Positions 21,476-34,295 of a DNA stretch of 64,000 bases are shown here, piece after piece (the first letter of the stretch is position 1; each line of letters opens with the position of its first letter). The stretch is from Periplaneta americana. Taxonomy: Eukaryota > Arthropoda > Insecta > Blattodea > Blattidae. The DNA lies in contig NW_027185499.1 in assembly GCF_040183065.1 (NCBI RefSeq), positions 1,302,001 to 1,366,000 on the forward strand, in the 5' to 3' direction. A program made the translations under genes and the position numbers. The notes beneath the pieces were generated by a model. That model did no database searches and was not told the DNA's origin. It saw only the letters and a program-made list of their open reading frames with translations.

Positions 21476-21542
21476 ACAACAACCGCTCCGCTTCCTAGTC
21501 ACTCGGAACGATGTACACTGCACGGCTGCTGCCGGCGAACTG

Positions 21543-24040
21543 AATGGATCAAACATAGCGTTCACCAGACAAATTTGTAATCACCGCGCAAGTGTTGCTG
21601 TGAATACAATGGATCAAACATAGTGTTCACCAGACAAATTTGAAATCACCGCGCAAGTGTTGCTGTGAATACAATGTATCAAACATAGTGTTCACCAGAC
21701 AAATTTGAAATCACCGCGCAAGTGTTGCTGTGAATACAATGGATCAAACATAGTGTTCACCAGACAAATTTGAAATCACCGCGCAAGTGTTGCTGTGAAT
21801 ACAATGTATCAAACATAGTGTTCACCAGACAAATTTGAAATCACCGCGCAAGTGTTGCTGTGAATACAATGGATCAAACATAGTGTTCACCAGACAAATT
21901 TGAAATCACCGCGCAAGTGTTGCTGTGAATACAATGGATCAAACATAGTGTTCACCAGACAAATTTGAAATCACCGCGCAAGTGTTGCTGTGAATACAAT
22001 GGATCAAACATAGTGTTCACCAGACAAATTTGAAATCACCGCGCAAGTGTTGCTGTGAATACAATGTATCAAACATAGTGTTCACCAGACAAATTTGAAA
22101 TCACCGCGCAAGTGTTGCTGTGAATACAATGGATCAAACATAGTGTTCACCAGACAAATTTGAAATCACCGCGCAAGTGTTGCTGTGAATACAATGTATC
22201 AAACATAGTGTTAACCAGACAAATTTGAAATCACCGCGCAAGTGTTGCTGTGAATACAATGGATCAAACATAGTGTTCACCAGACAAATTTGAAATCACC
22301 GCGCAAGTGTTGCTGTGAATACAATGGATCAAACATAGTGTTCACCAGACAAATTTGAAATCACCGCGCAAGTGTTGCTGTGAATACAATGTATCAAACA
22401 TAGTGTTCACCAGACAAATTTGTAATCACCGCGCAAGTGTTGCTGTGAATACAATGTATCAAACATAGTGTTCACCAGACAAATTTGAAATCACCGCGCA
22501 AGTGTTGCTGTGAATACAATGGATCAAACATAGTGTTCACCAGACAAATTTGAAATCACCGCGCAAGTGTTGCTGTGAATACAATGTATCAAACATAGTG
22601 TTAACCAGACAAATTTGAAATCACCGCGCAAGTGTTGCTGTGAATACAATGGATCAAACATAGTGTTCACCAGACAAATTTGAAATCACCGCGCAAGTGT
22701 TGCTGTGAATACAATGGATCAAACATAGTGTTCACCAGACAAATTTGAAATCACCGCGCAAGTGTTGCTGTGAATACAATGTATCAAACATAGTGTTCAC
22801 CAGACAAATTTGTAATCACCGCGCAAGTGTTGCTGTGAATACAATGTATCAAACATAGTGTTCACCAGACAAATTTGAAATCACCGCGCAAGTGTTGCTG
22901 TGAATACAATGGATCAAACATAGTGTTCACCAGACAAATTTGAAATCACCGCGCAAGTGTTGCTGTGAATACAATGTATCAAACATAGTGTTCACCAGAC
23001 AAATTTGAAATCACCGCGCAAGTGTTGCTGTGAATACAATGGATCAAACATAGTGTTCACCAGACAAATTTGAAATCACCGCGCAAGTGTTGCTGTGAAT
23101 ACAATGGATCAAACATAGTGTTCACCAGACAAATTTGAAATCACCGCGCAAGTGTTGCTGTGAATACAATGTATCAAACATAGTGTTCACCAGACAAATT
23201 TGTAATCACCGCGCAAGTGTTGCTGTGAATACAATGTATCAAACATAGTGTTCACCAGACAAATTTGAAATCACCGCGCAAGTGTTGCTGTGAATACAAT
23301 GGATCAAACATAGTGTTCACCAGACAAATTTGTAATCACCGCGCAAGTGTTGCTGTGAATACAATGGATCAAACATAGTGTTCACCAGACAAATTTGTAA
23401 TCACCGCGCAAGTGTTGCTGTGAATACAATGTATCAAACATAGTGTTCACCAGACAAATTTGAAATCACCGCGCAAGTGTTGCTGTGAATACAATGGATC
23501 AAACATAGTGTTCACCAGACAAATTTGTAATCACCGCACAAGTGTTGCTGTGAATACAATGGATCAAACATAGTGTTCACCAGACAAATTTGTAATCACC
23601 GCGCAAGTGTTGCTGTGAATACAATGTATCAAACATAGTGTTCACCAGACAAATTTGTAATCACCGCGCAAGTGTTGCTGTGAATACAATGGATCAAACA
23701 TAGTGTTCACCAGACAAATTTGTAATCACCGCACAAGTGTTGCTGTGAATACAATGGATCAAACATAGTGTTCACCAGACAAATTTGTAATCACCGCGCA
23801 AGTGTTGCTGTGAATACAATGGATCAAACATAGTGTTCACCAGACAAATTTGAAATCACCGCGCAAGTGTTGCTGTGAATACAATGGATCAAACATAGTG
23901 TTCACCAGACAAATTTGAAATCACCGCGCAAGTGTTGCTGTGAATACAATGTATCAAACATAGTGTTCACCAGACAAATTTGAAATCACCGCGCAAGTGT
24001 TGCTGTCAATACAATGGATCAAATCTCTGCCATCCTTACA
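21543..24040. repeat. 65-bp satellite array, about 38 copies
   Basis: Near-identical 65-bp monomers alternate between starts GGATCAAACATAG and GTATCAAACATAG, with secondary variants TTGAAATC/TTGTAATC, GTTCACC/GTTAACC and GCGCAAG/GCACAAG. From 22131 the start types follow G-T-G-G-T-T three times, a 390-bp six-monomer higher-order unit. From 23431 a three-monomer unit (T, G with GCACAAG, G) occurs twice. The array ends abruptly at 24021. Confidence 0.97.
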
Positions 24041-24808
24041 TAATAAAGGCCGTAAAGCAGTCCACGCGGCTCTCTTAAGAGCGACTTATGATATGATATT
24101 ATTTAGGTGTGAAAATTACGTTGATGTACGCAAAGTTTTTTACGTGTATACCTATCTAAATTTCGATTAATTATTACGCACTTTTACGTGGTTAAGTAAA
24201 GTTTTGGTGTTATAAACTGTAAATATGTGTAATAATGTACATTTGAAAGTGGAAACATTGACTGGCATATAAATTAAGATGTGATTAGGCCTAGGTGGAG
24301 CGTTACTGATGCTACTCTTGTGTAATCAGACCATTATTGTTTACTGTATCTATTTTATTACATTTAAATTATTGGGTCCTTTTTTATGTGAGAATACCCT
24401 ATATTATAAATAATACGATGTTTGATAATATACACAATTTTAACAAAACAGAGCTAGAAATATTTATACTAAAAATTATAAAATGATACCGCATAATTTT
24501 CGTTAGTGTTACAGTACATAATCTCGTAATTAATTTAAATAAAGCACGCATCATTACGAAATTTTTACACATTCATTTAGGCTATGCACCATTCAATAAT
24601 TTTTAGTTGCATTGTACGAATATTTTAATATATTGAAATTACAGGTTAAGTTATATTTACTAATTATACATACCTCATTTCTATATTCGCAATTATCCAT
24701 TATAATTAAGCATTACAAATTCAATTTGCCTACACTGTACTTCAATTTTTTTTATTCGTTTCTTACGATACTACAATCTGAAGTGTGATTCGTCTGATAC
24801 GTTACTAG
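24041..24808. other. AT-rich intergenic, nothing recognised
   Basis: No ORF over 60 codons and no repeat that I recognise. Confidence 0.4.
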
Positions 24809-24932
24809 GGCTAAACTAGCTGTGAGGTAGATCCTTTCGCACTCTTACACACCTTGCATATAGGAATCTGTGACAAGTTAGTTTGGTTTTGGCTTTTATT
24901 ATGCCATGCATATACGATCAACTGCATCTTCA

Positions 24933-24964
<32 letters not shown>

Positions 24965-25028
24965 TTCTTATAAATTCATCTAATTTCACTTACGAAATCA
25001 CAGGAATTATCTCAGCGCTGGTTTCACC
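24809..25028. mobile_element. MITE with about 26-bp TIRs, copy 2
   Basis: The left end is GGCTAAACTAGCTGTGAGGT and the right end is the inverse CAGCGCTGGTTTCACC, with the same interior as copy 1 (CAATCTGTGACAAGTTAG type). An (AT)n run at 24938-24966 has expanded inside it. Flanks GTTACTA and GTTAACTA may be a decayed duplication. Confidence 0.75.
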
Positions 25029-25042
25029 TGTTAACTAATCAA

Positions 25043-25195
25043 CAATGTATGCAGTGGAGGGGGGAAAGAACATGGCCACCCTACCCCATTATCTCTTGGA
25101 TTAGTTGCCTTATGAGAATTGCCTTATGTGCTTTCGGACACTTGACTAAGCAACAGATGTACTGTAGTGTACTGATATAGGGTCCGGTAACCTCA
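25043..25195. repeat. Dispersed repeat, copy 1
   Basis: The words GATGTATGCAGTGGAGG, GGCCACCCTACCCCATT, AGTTGCC and GACTAARCAACA recur at 45133-45260, with a short piece at 43810-43845. The class is unknown; a transposon tail is likely. Confidence 0.55.
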
Positions 25196-25219
25196 AAGCG
25201 TTGAGCAACTAAATTTTTT

Positions 25220-25440
25220 TGTCCACCGCTGTGGAGCAATAGTCTGCGTTCTTGGCTTGAAACTAGAGAGCCCGGGTTCAATATCCTGGTCGGGACAGGT
25301 TACCTCGTTGGGTTTTTTGTGGTTTTTCATCAGTTACTCGAAGCAGAATTGCCGAGTAACTATCGGCGTTGCACCTCGGATTCATTTCGTCTTAATTAAT
25401 CATCTCAATATAGTTACAGGTTACCAGCAAAAGATGGCGG
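25220..25440 (+). mobile_element. tRNA-derived SINE
   Basis: Head TCCACCGCTGTGGAGCAATA, B box GGGTTCAATATCC, then GGTTACCTCGTTGGGTTTTT. It is a diverged member of the same SINE family as 3563-3813 and 58128-58372. Confidence 0.7.
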
Positions 25441-27299
25441 ACGTGATTCCAAGATCTGCCTATAGGCGGCATCTGTCTGCGGGAGCTGCATATATCCAGC
25501 GAACCAGCAGGGGTTTTACAGTGGACTGGGACAGATGATGCCTTAGTGAGTCACGGAATCAAATATGACATAGGCCTATACTTATGGTCAAGAATGCAGC
25601 TGATTCAAACACATAAATTGCGAACAGATGCCATCGATCTAAGGAGAACGCAGGATAACATCACAGGAAGGCGGAGGATCAGGTCTCCAGTCAGGACTGG
25701 ATACTATGGCTGAATCGATACAATGACACCATGCGGTGAATCATGTGCTTGAAGAGCGATCCTAATAGACTTCAACAATCATCCCAATATAAAGAAGCTG
25801 CACAATAAGCCTAAGGCTGCGGTACTTGCCTCCGGGTCTCCTCCGAAAAGAAAAAAGAAACTAGATTTACAGGGTTATTATGTCGAATGTGAATGTGGTA
25901 GCACAATTATTGAAATTTCAGACCACTGTGTTAGTACATTAATAAATATATTGCTAAATAATTGAATAGCCGCCCACAACAAGAATATAAACCTCATTTC
26001 TTGAATAATGATTGATAATGCTTTACCTACTCGTATTAATATCAGCACACGTCTGATTCTCAACCTCGCTCTATAAAATTAAAAGCATGTACACCACTCT
26101 GGGTTTTTTCCCCATTTTTGAAAAATTTCTGATATTCTGGTTACAACCTTGCTCTGGGCGCCTATTCTTATTATATCACAGTCAAAGCAAACATTTGAAA
26201 ATAGAAATTTTCAAACAAACTAGTCGTAGGTACTGATAAAAATTTCAGCACAAAGATCAAGAATGCTTAATGAATTCAGTTCAAATTAAGGAGGAGTTAT
26301 ATAACACTTTCTGCCTACTTTTAATGTTCTCCAATGCGCTGCCATTACATACATTATGATGTCATATAGGAATTATAGGTTATGTTTAGTGTATTCACCT
26401 TATATACCTACATTCGCAAGTTATACCTACATTATAATTGAGTGTAATGTTATGTATGAATCCAGCACATGCAATTTGCATTTATTTCAATGATATTTAT
26501 TTCTTTCTATGCTGGGCCGCATTGATTTATATTTATTGACTACCTACTAGTAGAGCTGATAATATAACCATACGCACATTTCATAGGAGGGACTGGTGAA
26601 TTTTCTACCCGCAAGTAAGGAAGGTAACTGAGTTCTAAACTTTATCCCAAATTCTTCTTTATTAAATCTAAAAAATATACCTTCATTCTGAACTCTATAC
26701 GTTGATTCAAACATGTTACGTTAACTTGGTGAATTCTCTTCACATTAAATAAGTAGGCACACTTTTATAAGTATTCCTGTAGCATAATATAAAATAAGTT
26801 AATAAAACATATGTAGCCTACATGCTGCACTAAATGAAATTTTAATTGCACTATTTACTTCTTTCTTTTTATAATGGCTTGTATTGAATTGCATTTATAT
26901 ATTAGGCCTTTCTAACAGAGGAAGTAACATACAAACGTACGTACAGCTAATGTCATAGAAGGGACTGTGATGAATTTTCTACCTACAAGTAACGAAAGTA
27001 GAGAGATGTGTAAAATTAAAATCACAATATAAATTCTACTTTATTAAATCACAAAATAGCAAAAGGTTGAAGCAAACAGGTTATGATAACATGTAAATCT
27101 ATGTTCACATTAAAATATCACAGTTTTGTAATTAGTTCTACAAAATATTATGCAATAAAAAGTGAACGGATTTTATGCACACTTTACACTAAATAAAATT
27201 CAGCACTAATACGCAGTTAAGTAATTTATTGCACGCGCTTCATACACTCAAATAGAAAAGCCGACACACAACTTACATTACGACCAGAAGGTATTACTC
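25441..27299. other. Intergenic, nothing recognised
   Basis: AT-rich from 26100 on. Two related stretches (about 26570-26720 and 26930-27060) share AGGGACTG-TGAATTTTCTACC-GCAAGTAA words followed by TTCTACTTTATTAAATC-type sequence, suggesting an old local duplication of about 360 bp. No gene is supported. Confidence 0.4.
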
Positions 27300-28530
27300 C
27301 AATACACCTTGCACCAAACAAATTTGTAATCGCCGCGCAAGTGTTGCTGGGAATAAAATGTACCCAGCAAACCTTGCGCCAATGAAATTTGTAGACACCG
27401 CGCAAGTGTTGCTGGGAATAAAATGTACTCAACAAACCTTGCACGAATGAAATTTGTAGACTACGCGCAAGTGTTGCTGGGAATAAAATGTACTCAACAA
27501 ACCTTGCACGAATGAAATTTGTAGATGTTATGTTATGTTTTATTTAACGACGCTCGCAACTGCAAAGGTTATATCAGCGTCGCCGGATGTGCCGGAATTT
27601 TGTCCCGCAGGAGTTCTTTTACATGACAGTAAATCTACTGACATGAGCCTGTCGCATTTAAGCACACTTAAATGCCATCGACCTGGCTCGGGATCGAACC
27701 CGCAACCTTGGGCATAGAAGGCCAGCGCTATACCAACTCGCCAACCTGGTCGACTATGAAATTTGTAGACTCCGCGCAAGTGTTGCTGGGAATAAAATAT
27801 ACCCAACAAACCTTGCACCAATGGAATTTGTAGACGCCGCGCAAGTGTTGCTGGGAATAAAATATACCCAACAAACCTTGCACCAATGAAATTTGTAAAC
27901 GCCGCGCAAGTGTTGCTGGGAATAAAATGTACCCAACAAACCTTGCACCAATGAAATTTGTAGACGCCGCGCAAGTGTTGCTGGGAATAAAATATACCCA
28001 ACAAACCTTGCACCAATGAAATTTGTAATCGCCGCGCAAGTGTTGTCGGGACAAAAATATAGCCAACATAATATTGCACCAATCAAATTTGTTGTCACCG
28101 CATAAGTGTTGCTGGGAATTCAATGTATCCTAGAAAACTTGTACCAATCAAATTAAGTATTTGACACGTAGGTGTTGCTGGGTATAGAATGTAACCAACA
28201 GACCTTGCACCAATGAAATTTGTAATCGCCGCGCAAGTGTTGCTGGGAATAAAATATACCCAACATATATTGCACCAATCAAATTTTTAGTCGCCACGCA
28301 AGTGTTGCTGGGAATACAATACCTAGCACCAATGAAATTTGTAATCACTGCGCAAGTATTTCTGGGAATAAAATGTAGCCAACATAATATTGCACCAATC
28401 AAATTTGTTGTCGCCACACAAGTGTTGCTGGGAATTCAATATTTATTATACAACAAATACCAATCAAAATTAAATATTCGCCGCGCAAGCATTTCCGGGA
28501 ATAAAATTTAGCCAACATACTTTGCACATG
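27300..28530. repeat. 65-bp satellite array, split by SINE
   Basis: About 15 monomers of the GGGAATAAAATGTACCCAAC type with CAATGAAATTTGTAGACGCC ends, becoming diverged to the right (CAATCAAATTAAG variants). A SINE with its own duplication interrupts it at 27526-27755. Confidence 0.95.
27526..27755 (-). mobile_element. tRNA-derived SINE with 14-bp target duplication
   Basis: The minus-strand head contains GTTGGCGAGTTGGTATAGCG (A box) and GGTTGCGGGTTCGATCCCGA (B box). The body includes AAGTGTGCTTAAATGC, and the tail is CGTTAAATAAAACATAACAT. Flanking satellite ATGAAATTTGTAGA is duplicated exactly at 27512-27525 and 27756-27769, typical of target-primed insertion. Same family as 34713-34945. 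Confidence 0.92.
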
Positions 28531-29346
28531 ACCTACGAAAAATAATTTTAAATGATTTAAAATAAATTAGAATACTAAATGGCACTCGCAAATCCTCCAC
28601 TATCAATGTTGATTTGTTTTATTTTATTAATTTGTATCTCTTCCTTCTCTAATAATTACCGATTTTAGTTGGTTAAAATTTTATTTGGTATCTTTGCAAT
28701 CACCTTTTATTCTTGATAATATTAGGTCTATGTTTACTGAAAACGTAAAACTGGAATTACATAAAGATATGGAAAGATTCGCTAATTTAATTATAAAAAA
28801 AATTAATTTATTCAGTGATAATAACGTGGAAGTTCAATAGGTACGTGAAATCACTCCAACACACTATTAAAGGCACTTCGGGACCTATGTTCATCTTTCC
28901 GACCAAAGTCTGTCCTTGCTTATAATTAAATGAAGAATAGATCAGCAGTGAGATTGTTACCCGGTAATAAAATAAATATTCGGACAAATTGGGATGTCTT
29001 TCCACAGCTGTAAACCTGTAAAAAGCAGATTCCACAATGCGATTACTTATTGTGCAAAGCTGGTGCGGTTTGCGTAACAATTCATGGCTGCATTTCAGAC
29101 AAAGCTAGCGAACATGTCACTACGGACACGAAAAATGCTTTTCTATAACCAGTGCCTGCTGAATCGCATCCTATAGCTGCGTAAACTGCCTTCCCCCCCC
29201 CCCCAGAAATGTACATTTATTTAAGTACCAGGTCGCAAAATGGACCCATGCCTTTTACAAGATGTACATGATTCAGTATAAAAATACAATTTACATTCAA
29301 ACACTTTCACCAAGAGTGAAGTGTTTTACAAGAAATCACTCATTCA
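28531..29346. other. Intergenic, nothing recognised
   Basis: AT-rich, with a C10 run at 29193-29202. The 29270-29346 part is probably the 3' UTR of the LINE fragment that follows. Confidence 0.4.
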
Positions 29347-29910
29347 TTAAACACGAGAAATTACTAAACTATTGAGCAATGGATTTGGATGTGTTCTTAC
29401 AGAGTTTAAAAATTTGGTTCTGGCATGTTCAATATAATCACTAAATAACATTATATTTAGTGACTCATATAGTTGAGAGTTACTGATATCATAGTCTGCT
29501 CCCGTGATCGTCCTGCATACTGATCTTTGTATTCCATCCAGTCTTTTAATATGACGTATATGAGTATTTGACCAAATTTCACAAGCATATAACATATATG
29601 AACGGATCAGACAAGAGTATATTAAAACTTTGACTTTAAGAGAGATGCGACTTTTGAAAAGAGGATACAGCAGCATGAAACGTTCAAAAGCTCTGTCTCT
29701 GATTAAATTTATATGTTGTCTGTAAGTCAGTCTTCTATGAAGATAAACGCCGAGATATTTTACAGCCGAATTAAAAGGTATGTTTTGTTGTTGAACTGTG
29801 AGTTCATCTGGTAAGTGTGGGAATCTTTTAGTGAAAACCACTGCCTGTGACTTAGTTCCATTAATCTTTATTCGCCATTTTGTAGACCATTGTGTAAACT
29901 GCCTGCTCAA
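29347..29910 (-). pseudogene. Jockey-type LINE RT C-terminal fragment
   Basis: A 187-codon minus-strand ORF covering the thumb and tail of a Jockey-clade reverse transcriptase: KWRIKINGTKSQAVVFTK, YLGVYLHRRLTYRQHI, SCLIRSYMLYACEIWSN and RTITGADYDISNSQLYESL. The last motif is strikingly close to RTIAGADYTTSNKFLHDVL of the element at 60544-62814. The YADD active site and endonuclease lie upstream and are absent, so it is a 5'-truncated copy that happens to stay open. Confidence 0.88.
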
Positions 29911-32900
29911 TCAAACTTCTTTTGCCGCTAAGTGGAAGGCAGCACCAAAGAGTTTGTAATACTTACTAGAGACACATACCCATAAGTGGCAGGCAAGAAA
30001 AATGTCACAAATTGAATCGGATAGAATCCGCCATTAAAGGCAGAGTTTGCGGCGCGAAATTCGAAAACAGTACCGCAATACATTGACGTAGCCTGGTGAT
30101 AGACACTGTTTTAAACATCTTTTACAAAGGATGAGTCGTGATGAAATAAACATGTATGCAGAGGAGCGCTATATTTATTAAAGTATTATAATGATTCATG
30201 TTTGGCGATATTCTAAAAAATAAATAAAATCACCCATATACACTCGGGATAAGTATGTGAAATATTGAATAATGGCAATGTCAACAGTAATTTTCAGTAT
30301 TACTAGTATTGTTTTAAGGACACAATAATGGATATTTACTGTAATATTTAAAATGATCTATATTTCAGTCCCTTCATGCAAAGAAAGAGGAAGGTATATC
30401 AGCAGTCGACAGGTTGAATTGGAAAAATTCGCGAGTGAAATGGAGAGAAGGGCGAAAACTAAAAATTTGGAGGCAGATGCATCGAAAATGGAAGCAGACG
30501 TATAAGCTGCCAGTAGTAAAGATAGAGCACGATGGTTACTATAGCAACCGATGACAATTATTCTACTCTCAATCCATATAAGATGGCTACTCCCAGGAGC
30601 CTCAGCCGCGAAGATGTACCGAGTTTTTAGGGTTAAATGTCATTGCTGGCGTTTACCTTAAGAGCAAGTGCTTACCTCCTATGAGGTCTGTCCATGACAT
30701 GTCTTTCAAAAATACCTGATGCGTTTCATTCCTTTCACAGCAAGGGAGTTCCTTCTCGAAGCTTCACTGGTCAGCACATCCTAATCCCGTATCTGGTGCG
30801 TTGCTATAGCCTAAACGTCCGCACATTACCGACAAAATCTTTATGATCGAGGAATCAGACTTCTTAAACTACAATCGATTATTGATATCAACGCGCTCCT
30901 TTATTTGAACTGTCCGGTCATGGATAATAGCATGTTGTCCACATATTTGGATAAAATATTCAAACAATTCGCTGTTTAACTGTCACATCAGATATGTTTT
31001 ATACATAGACGGGGTCGTATTCAGACTTTGTTCAAACTTTCGGAGGACTCTTTTGTTCTTTATTATTCCCTTTAGGGCCATAACCAAACAGCGGGCTAGC
31101 GTCACCGATTCGCGAGACTGAAGTTTAAACTCACGGAGTATACACGACGTATTGACCCAAGGGGTAGGATGGTACTGTGAGAGTACAGTTAATTTCGTGA
31201 GAAATTACATTAGCGCCTTTCTAATTCTGCTAGGGATGTGTCACCACACGTACTTGAGACTCTGTGAGTAAGCAAGTATATTTTATTTCTTTTCATTTAT
31301 TTATTTGATTAGGCCTATTTGTACATGAATATTTGTGTTAGTGTTAATTTTTGCTGTTTTATAATTCACACTACTGAGGAACATTTTGAAAATTAAGAGC
31401 ACCAAGAGTTTCCTTAAAAAGGAACTTCTAGAGAAGTTCGGAAAAGAATATCTCCTAATAAAAGGATAATAAAAACACTGAATTTTGCAAATTGTTAAAA
31501 AGTAAGAAGACAGATAGAAATCTATTCTTCAAAAGCAGTGTAATAGCAAAATATACATGGAAATATTTAATTATACAGTCAAAATTGGTCTTCAACACCA
31601 AAATCAGACATAAATCTTAATCCATATTTGTGTAATAGTGTCTTAATTTAAATGAGGTTAAGTAAGCCACCAAATACGTGGCTCACATAACCCGAAAACA
31701 TAGCAGTTATCCAGTCAAACAGTCTTAACATTTATGTGAAAATTATTTTTTCTAAGGTAAGTAGCCTATTCATTTGGAATTGATATGGTATAATTTTTTG
31801 TTGTACTCTATTCAAAGGAATAACCTGCTAAAATATGCAAATTTTATTTCTTTGTCTAGAATGGAAATTTATTTATTCAACTATCTAGATTGTATTATAT
31901 CCACCCTGTATAGAATCTACTTAAGCTGACCTCCTGTCTAGCGTGAACCTTGACCACAGTTTGGCTATATTTATGCACTTTTCACCACTTTAATAATAGG
32001 TAATTTAACGGTTGGTAATTATTTGTAGTGCTGTACACAAATTTTTTATAATATACTACCAAGCATTTTTTTAAATTTTCACCCACCCCCTTATGCTTAG
32101 AAGTAACAGTAGCTACTACGTACTGTACCTGCAAGCTATTGTAAGTGGTCGTACCTCTTTCCTTCTGTAAAATAATATAAGTTATAGGCTAATTGTGATG
32201 GTCCAGAAGCTGAAATGTTGGGGAAGAAGAACGCAATGATAACTGTAATATACTTGCAACGACAGAAGAAATGAAAGATTCGCTTCTAACACACAGCGAA
32301 ATTCTAAAATGTATCGACCAGTTAATTATATATATATATATATACAGAGAGAGAGAGAGAGAGAGTTGGGTAATATTGGACAGTGCGTTTCTTTCATCTA
32401 CCACCAGATGATAGTACTTGAATGACATGGTTACGTTTCTGGTGTGAAATTAAAAGAAATAAAACTGTGATTCGTAATTCTCCAAGAACAACCGATATCT
32501 TTAGACTAGCAACTGGACTTAAGTCCAGTATCTCTTCGGAATTAGGGTTTATACTATACTTCTCCATAACGTGTTCTCTGTAGGGAAGAAGATTCAACTA
32601 CGAACTTACTAAACTGCACAGCTCTAAACATTTCAGAAAATAAAAGTCGTTAATATAATCGCAGGTGTTTACTGGTATATTAGAAAATTAATGAAGAAAA
32701 TCCAATGTTGCATGTACCTGAATAATTATTTGAGATCAGTAATGCAGCAAGAAGGTTTGGACAATTTGATAAATTTTATTCTGCCCATTGAATATGAAAA
32801 TTACCTGGAGATTGTTAAACTTAGACAAGATTCTGAAAGTCCTTGAAGACAACTTTTCCACATTGAAGGCAGTAATATTAATATGTCTTTTTATTATCTA

Positions 32901-33759
32901 TTCATATGTAGTGGTAGGGCTAATGAGAGTTAATAAAAATAAAAAAATATAAATTGCTTCGTAATAATGATGTTCTTACATTTTTATTAAAAAGATGTGT
33001 AATATTTTCACAGAGAATATAATAAGTGATTTTCTACCTATTTATACTATTCAAAGAACCGTAATCAACATATCACATAGTTTGTTTACAGGTACGTTTA
33101 ATTTGCACTAAGTCACAGCCTTTTTCTAAATGCATATTGATTGATTTTCTTTGAATTATACATTACTACTGGCTTGTGCAGCAAATGCTGCAAACTAAGT
33201 TAATTAGAAGTTCAAATTAAAATTTTTACAACTTTATTTCCAATGAAGAATACCAGACATTTTGGAAGTTATTTGCTTCCATGATAATGAAACATACCCC
33301 TCTGAATGGTTTTCTTCATGCTAAATACTTTTTATTGAACCTATACGTCATCAGTTCTTGAGTTTCAATGAGACAACGCAGGTAACAAAGTCAGGACGAT
33401 CAGTCCGTTTTTCATGTGGAAGTGAAGCAGTAGGCCTAGTTATTTCAGGTCATTGCGGATTGCAGGTGAGAGTTATGAAAATACCAGATTTGCCATGCTT
33501 TCCAATAATACACATAGCGTCTTGGTATAGCTACTGCATGTTTCGTGAACTACCTTGAAATGTAGAGGGTAAAATCACTTTTTTCTGCTAAGAGATCTTG
33601 CTAAAGTGATCGGGACACTACAACATTTTGTAGGCCTCTTGTTTTATCAGTAAGTAATACCTTTTGGTCTTCCGTTAGGCATTGTAATTTTTGCGTTTCC
33701 TCCAGATATTACTCAAGAGAATCACAAACATTAATATCTACATCACTTACATACAAATG
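29911..33759. other. Long intergenic stretch
   Basis: No recognised gene or repeat in 3.8 kb. A TA/GA simple repeat lies at 32328-32365. At 30367-30509, after TATATTTCAG (acceptor-like), one frame reads CKERGRYISSRQVELEKF and on to a stop, strongly charged and helical. It might be a terminal exon but has no family I can name. A 66-codon ORF at 33358-33558 has no motif. Confidence 0.4.
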
Positions 33760-34295
33760 GCTTTTAAGGAACCCGGAGGTTCATTGCCGTCCTCACAAAA
33801 GCCCACTATTGGTCCCTATCATGAGCAAGATTAATCCAGTCTCTACTATCATATCCCACCTCTCTCAAATCAATTATCATATTATCCTCCCATCTACGTC
33901 TGCCTCCCTCAAGGTATTTTCCCTTAATTTCTTCCAACTAACACTCTATATGCATTTCTAGATTAACCCATACGTGCTACATGCGCTGCCATCTCAAACA
34001 TCTGGATTTAATATTCCTAATTAAGTTAGGTGAAGAATACAATGTGTGCAGTTCTGCGTTGTGTAACTTTCTCTATTCTCTTATAACTTCATCCCTCTTA
34101 GCCCCAAATATTTTCCTAAGCATCTTATTTTGAACATACTTAATCTCTCGTCCTCCCTCAAAGTGAGAATCCAGGTTTCACAACCATAAAGAACAACCGG
34201 TAGCATAACTGTTTTATAAATTCTAACTTTCATCTTTAAATATCTATACCACACCACCATTAAATATACTATCGAAAAGACCCATACCACTTGAT
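33760..34295 (-). pseudogene. RTE-like LINE 3' region fragment
   Basis: On the minus strand, 34290-34081 encodes VRIYKTVMLPVVLYGCETW followed by EDERLSMFKIRCLGKYLG, the classic tail of insect RTE/CR1-like reverse transcriptases (Y-K-T-x-x-x-P-x-x-x-Y-G-x-E-x-W). The rest (34080-33760) is diverged C-terminal coding or 3' UTR with many stops. The polymerase core is missing. Confidence 0.8.

Larger units (their letters stand above)
16084..21542 (-). mobile_element. Near full-length LINE in satellite, decayed
   Basis: This is a 5.46-kb element of the same type as 8211-13979, in the opposite orientation. ORF1 is open (21214-19871) but ORF2 is broken by a deletion and frameshifts. The 3' end (left) is T-rich on the plus strand, as expected for a poly(A) tail, and includes a CCGACCGTACGGTGTAG segment. 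The 5' UTR holds a tRNA-like SINE. Satellite lies on both sides in exact phase. Confidence 0.85.

Noticed and set aside
21543-24040. Regular repeats that could suggest a CRISPR array
   Set aside because: The 65-bp units are directly tandem with no unique spacers, and the setting is eukaryotic transposon-rich DNA. It is a satellite.
27540-28417. Minus-strand ORFs up to 180 codons
   Set aside because: Same satellite artefact, and the longest also runs through an inserted SINE.
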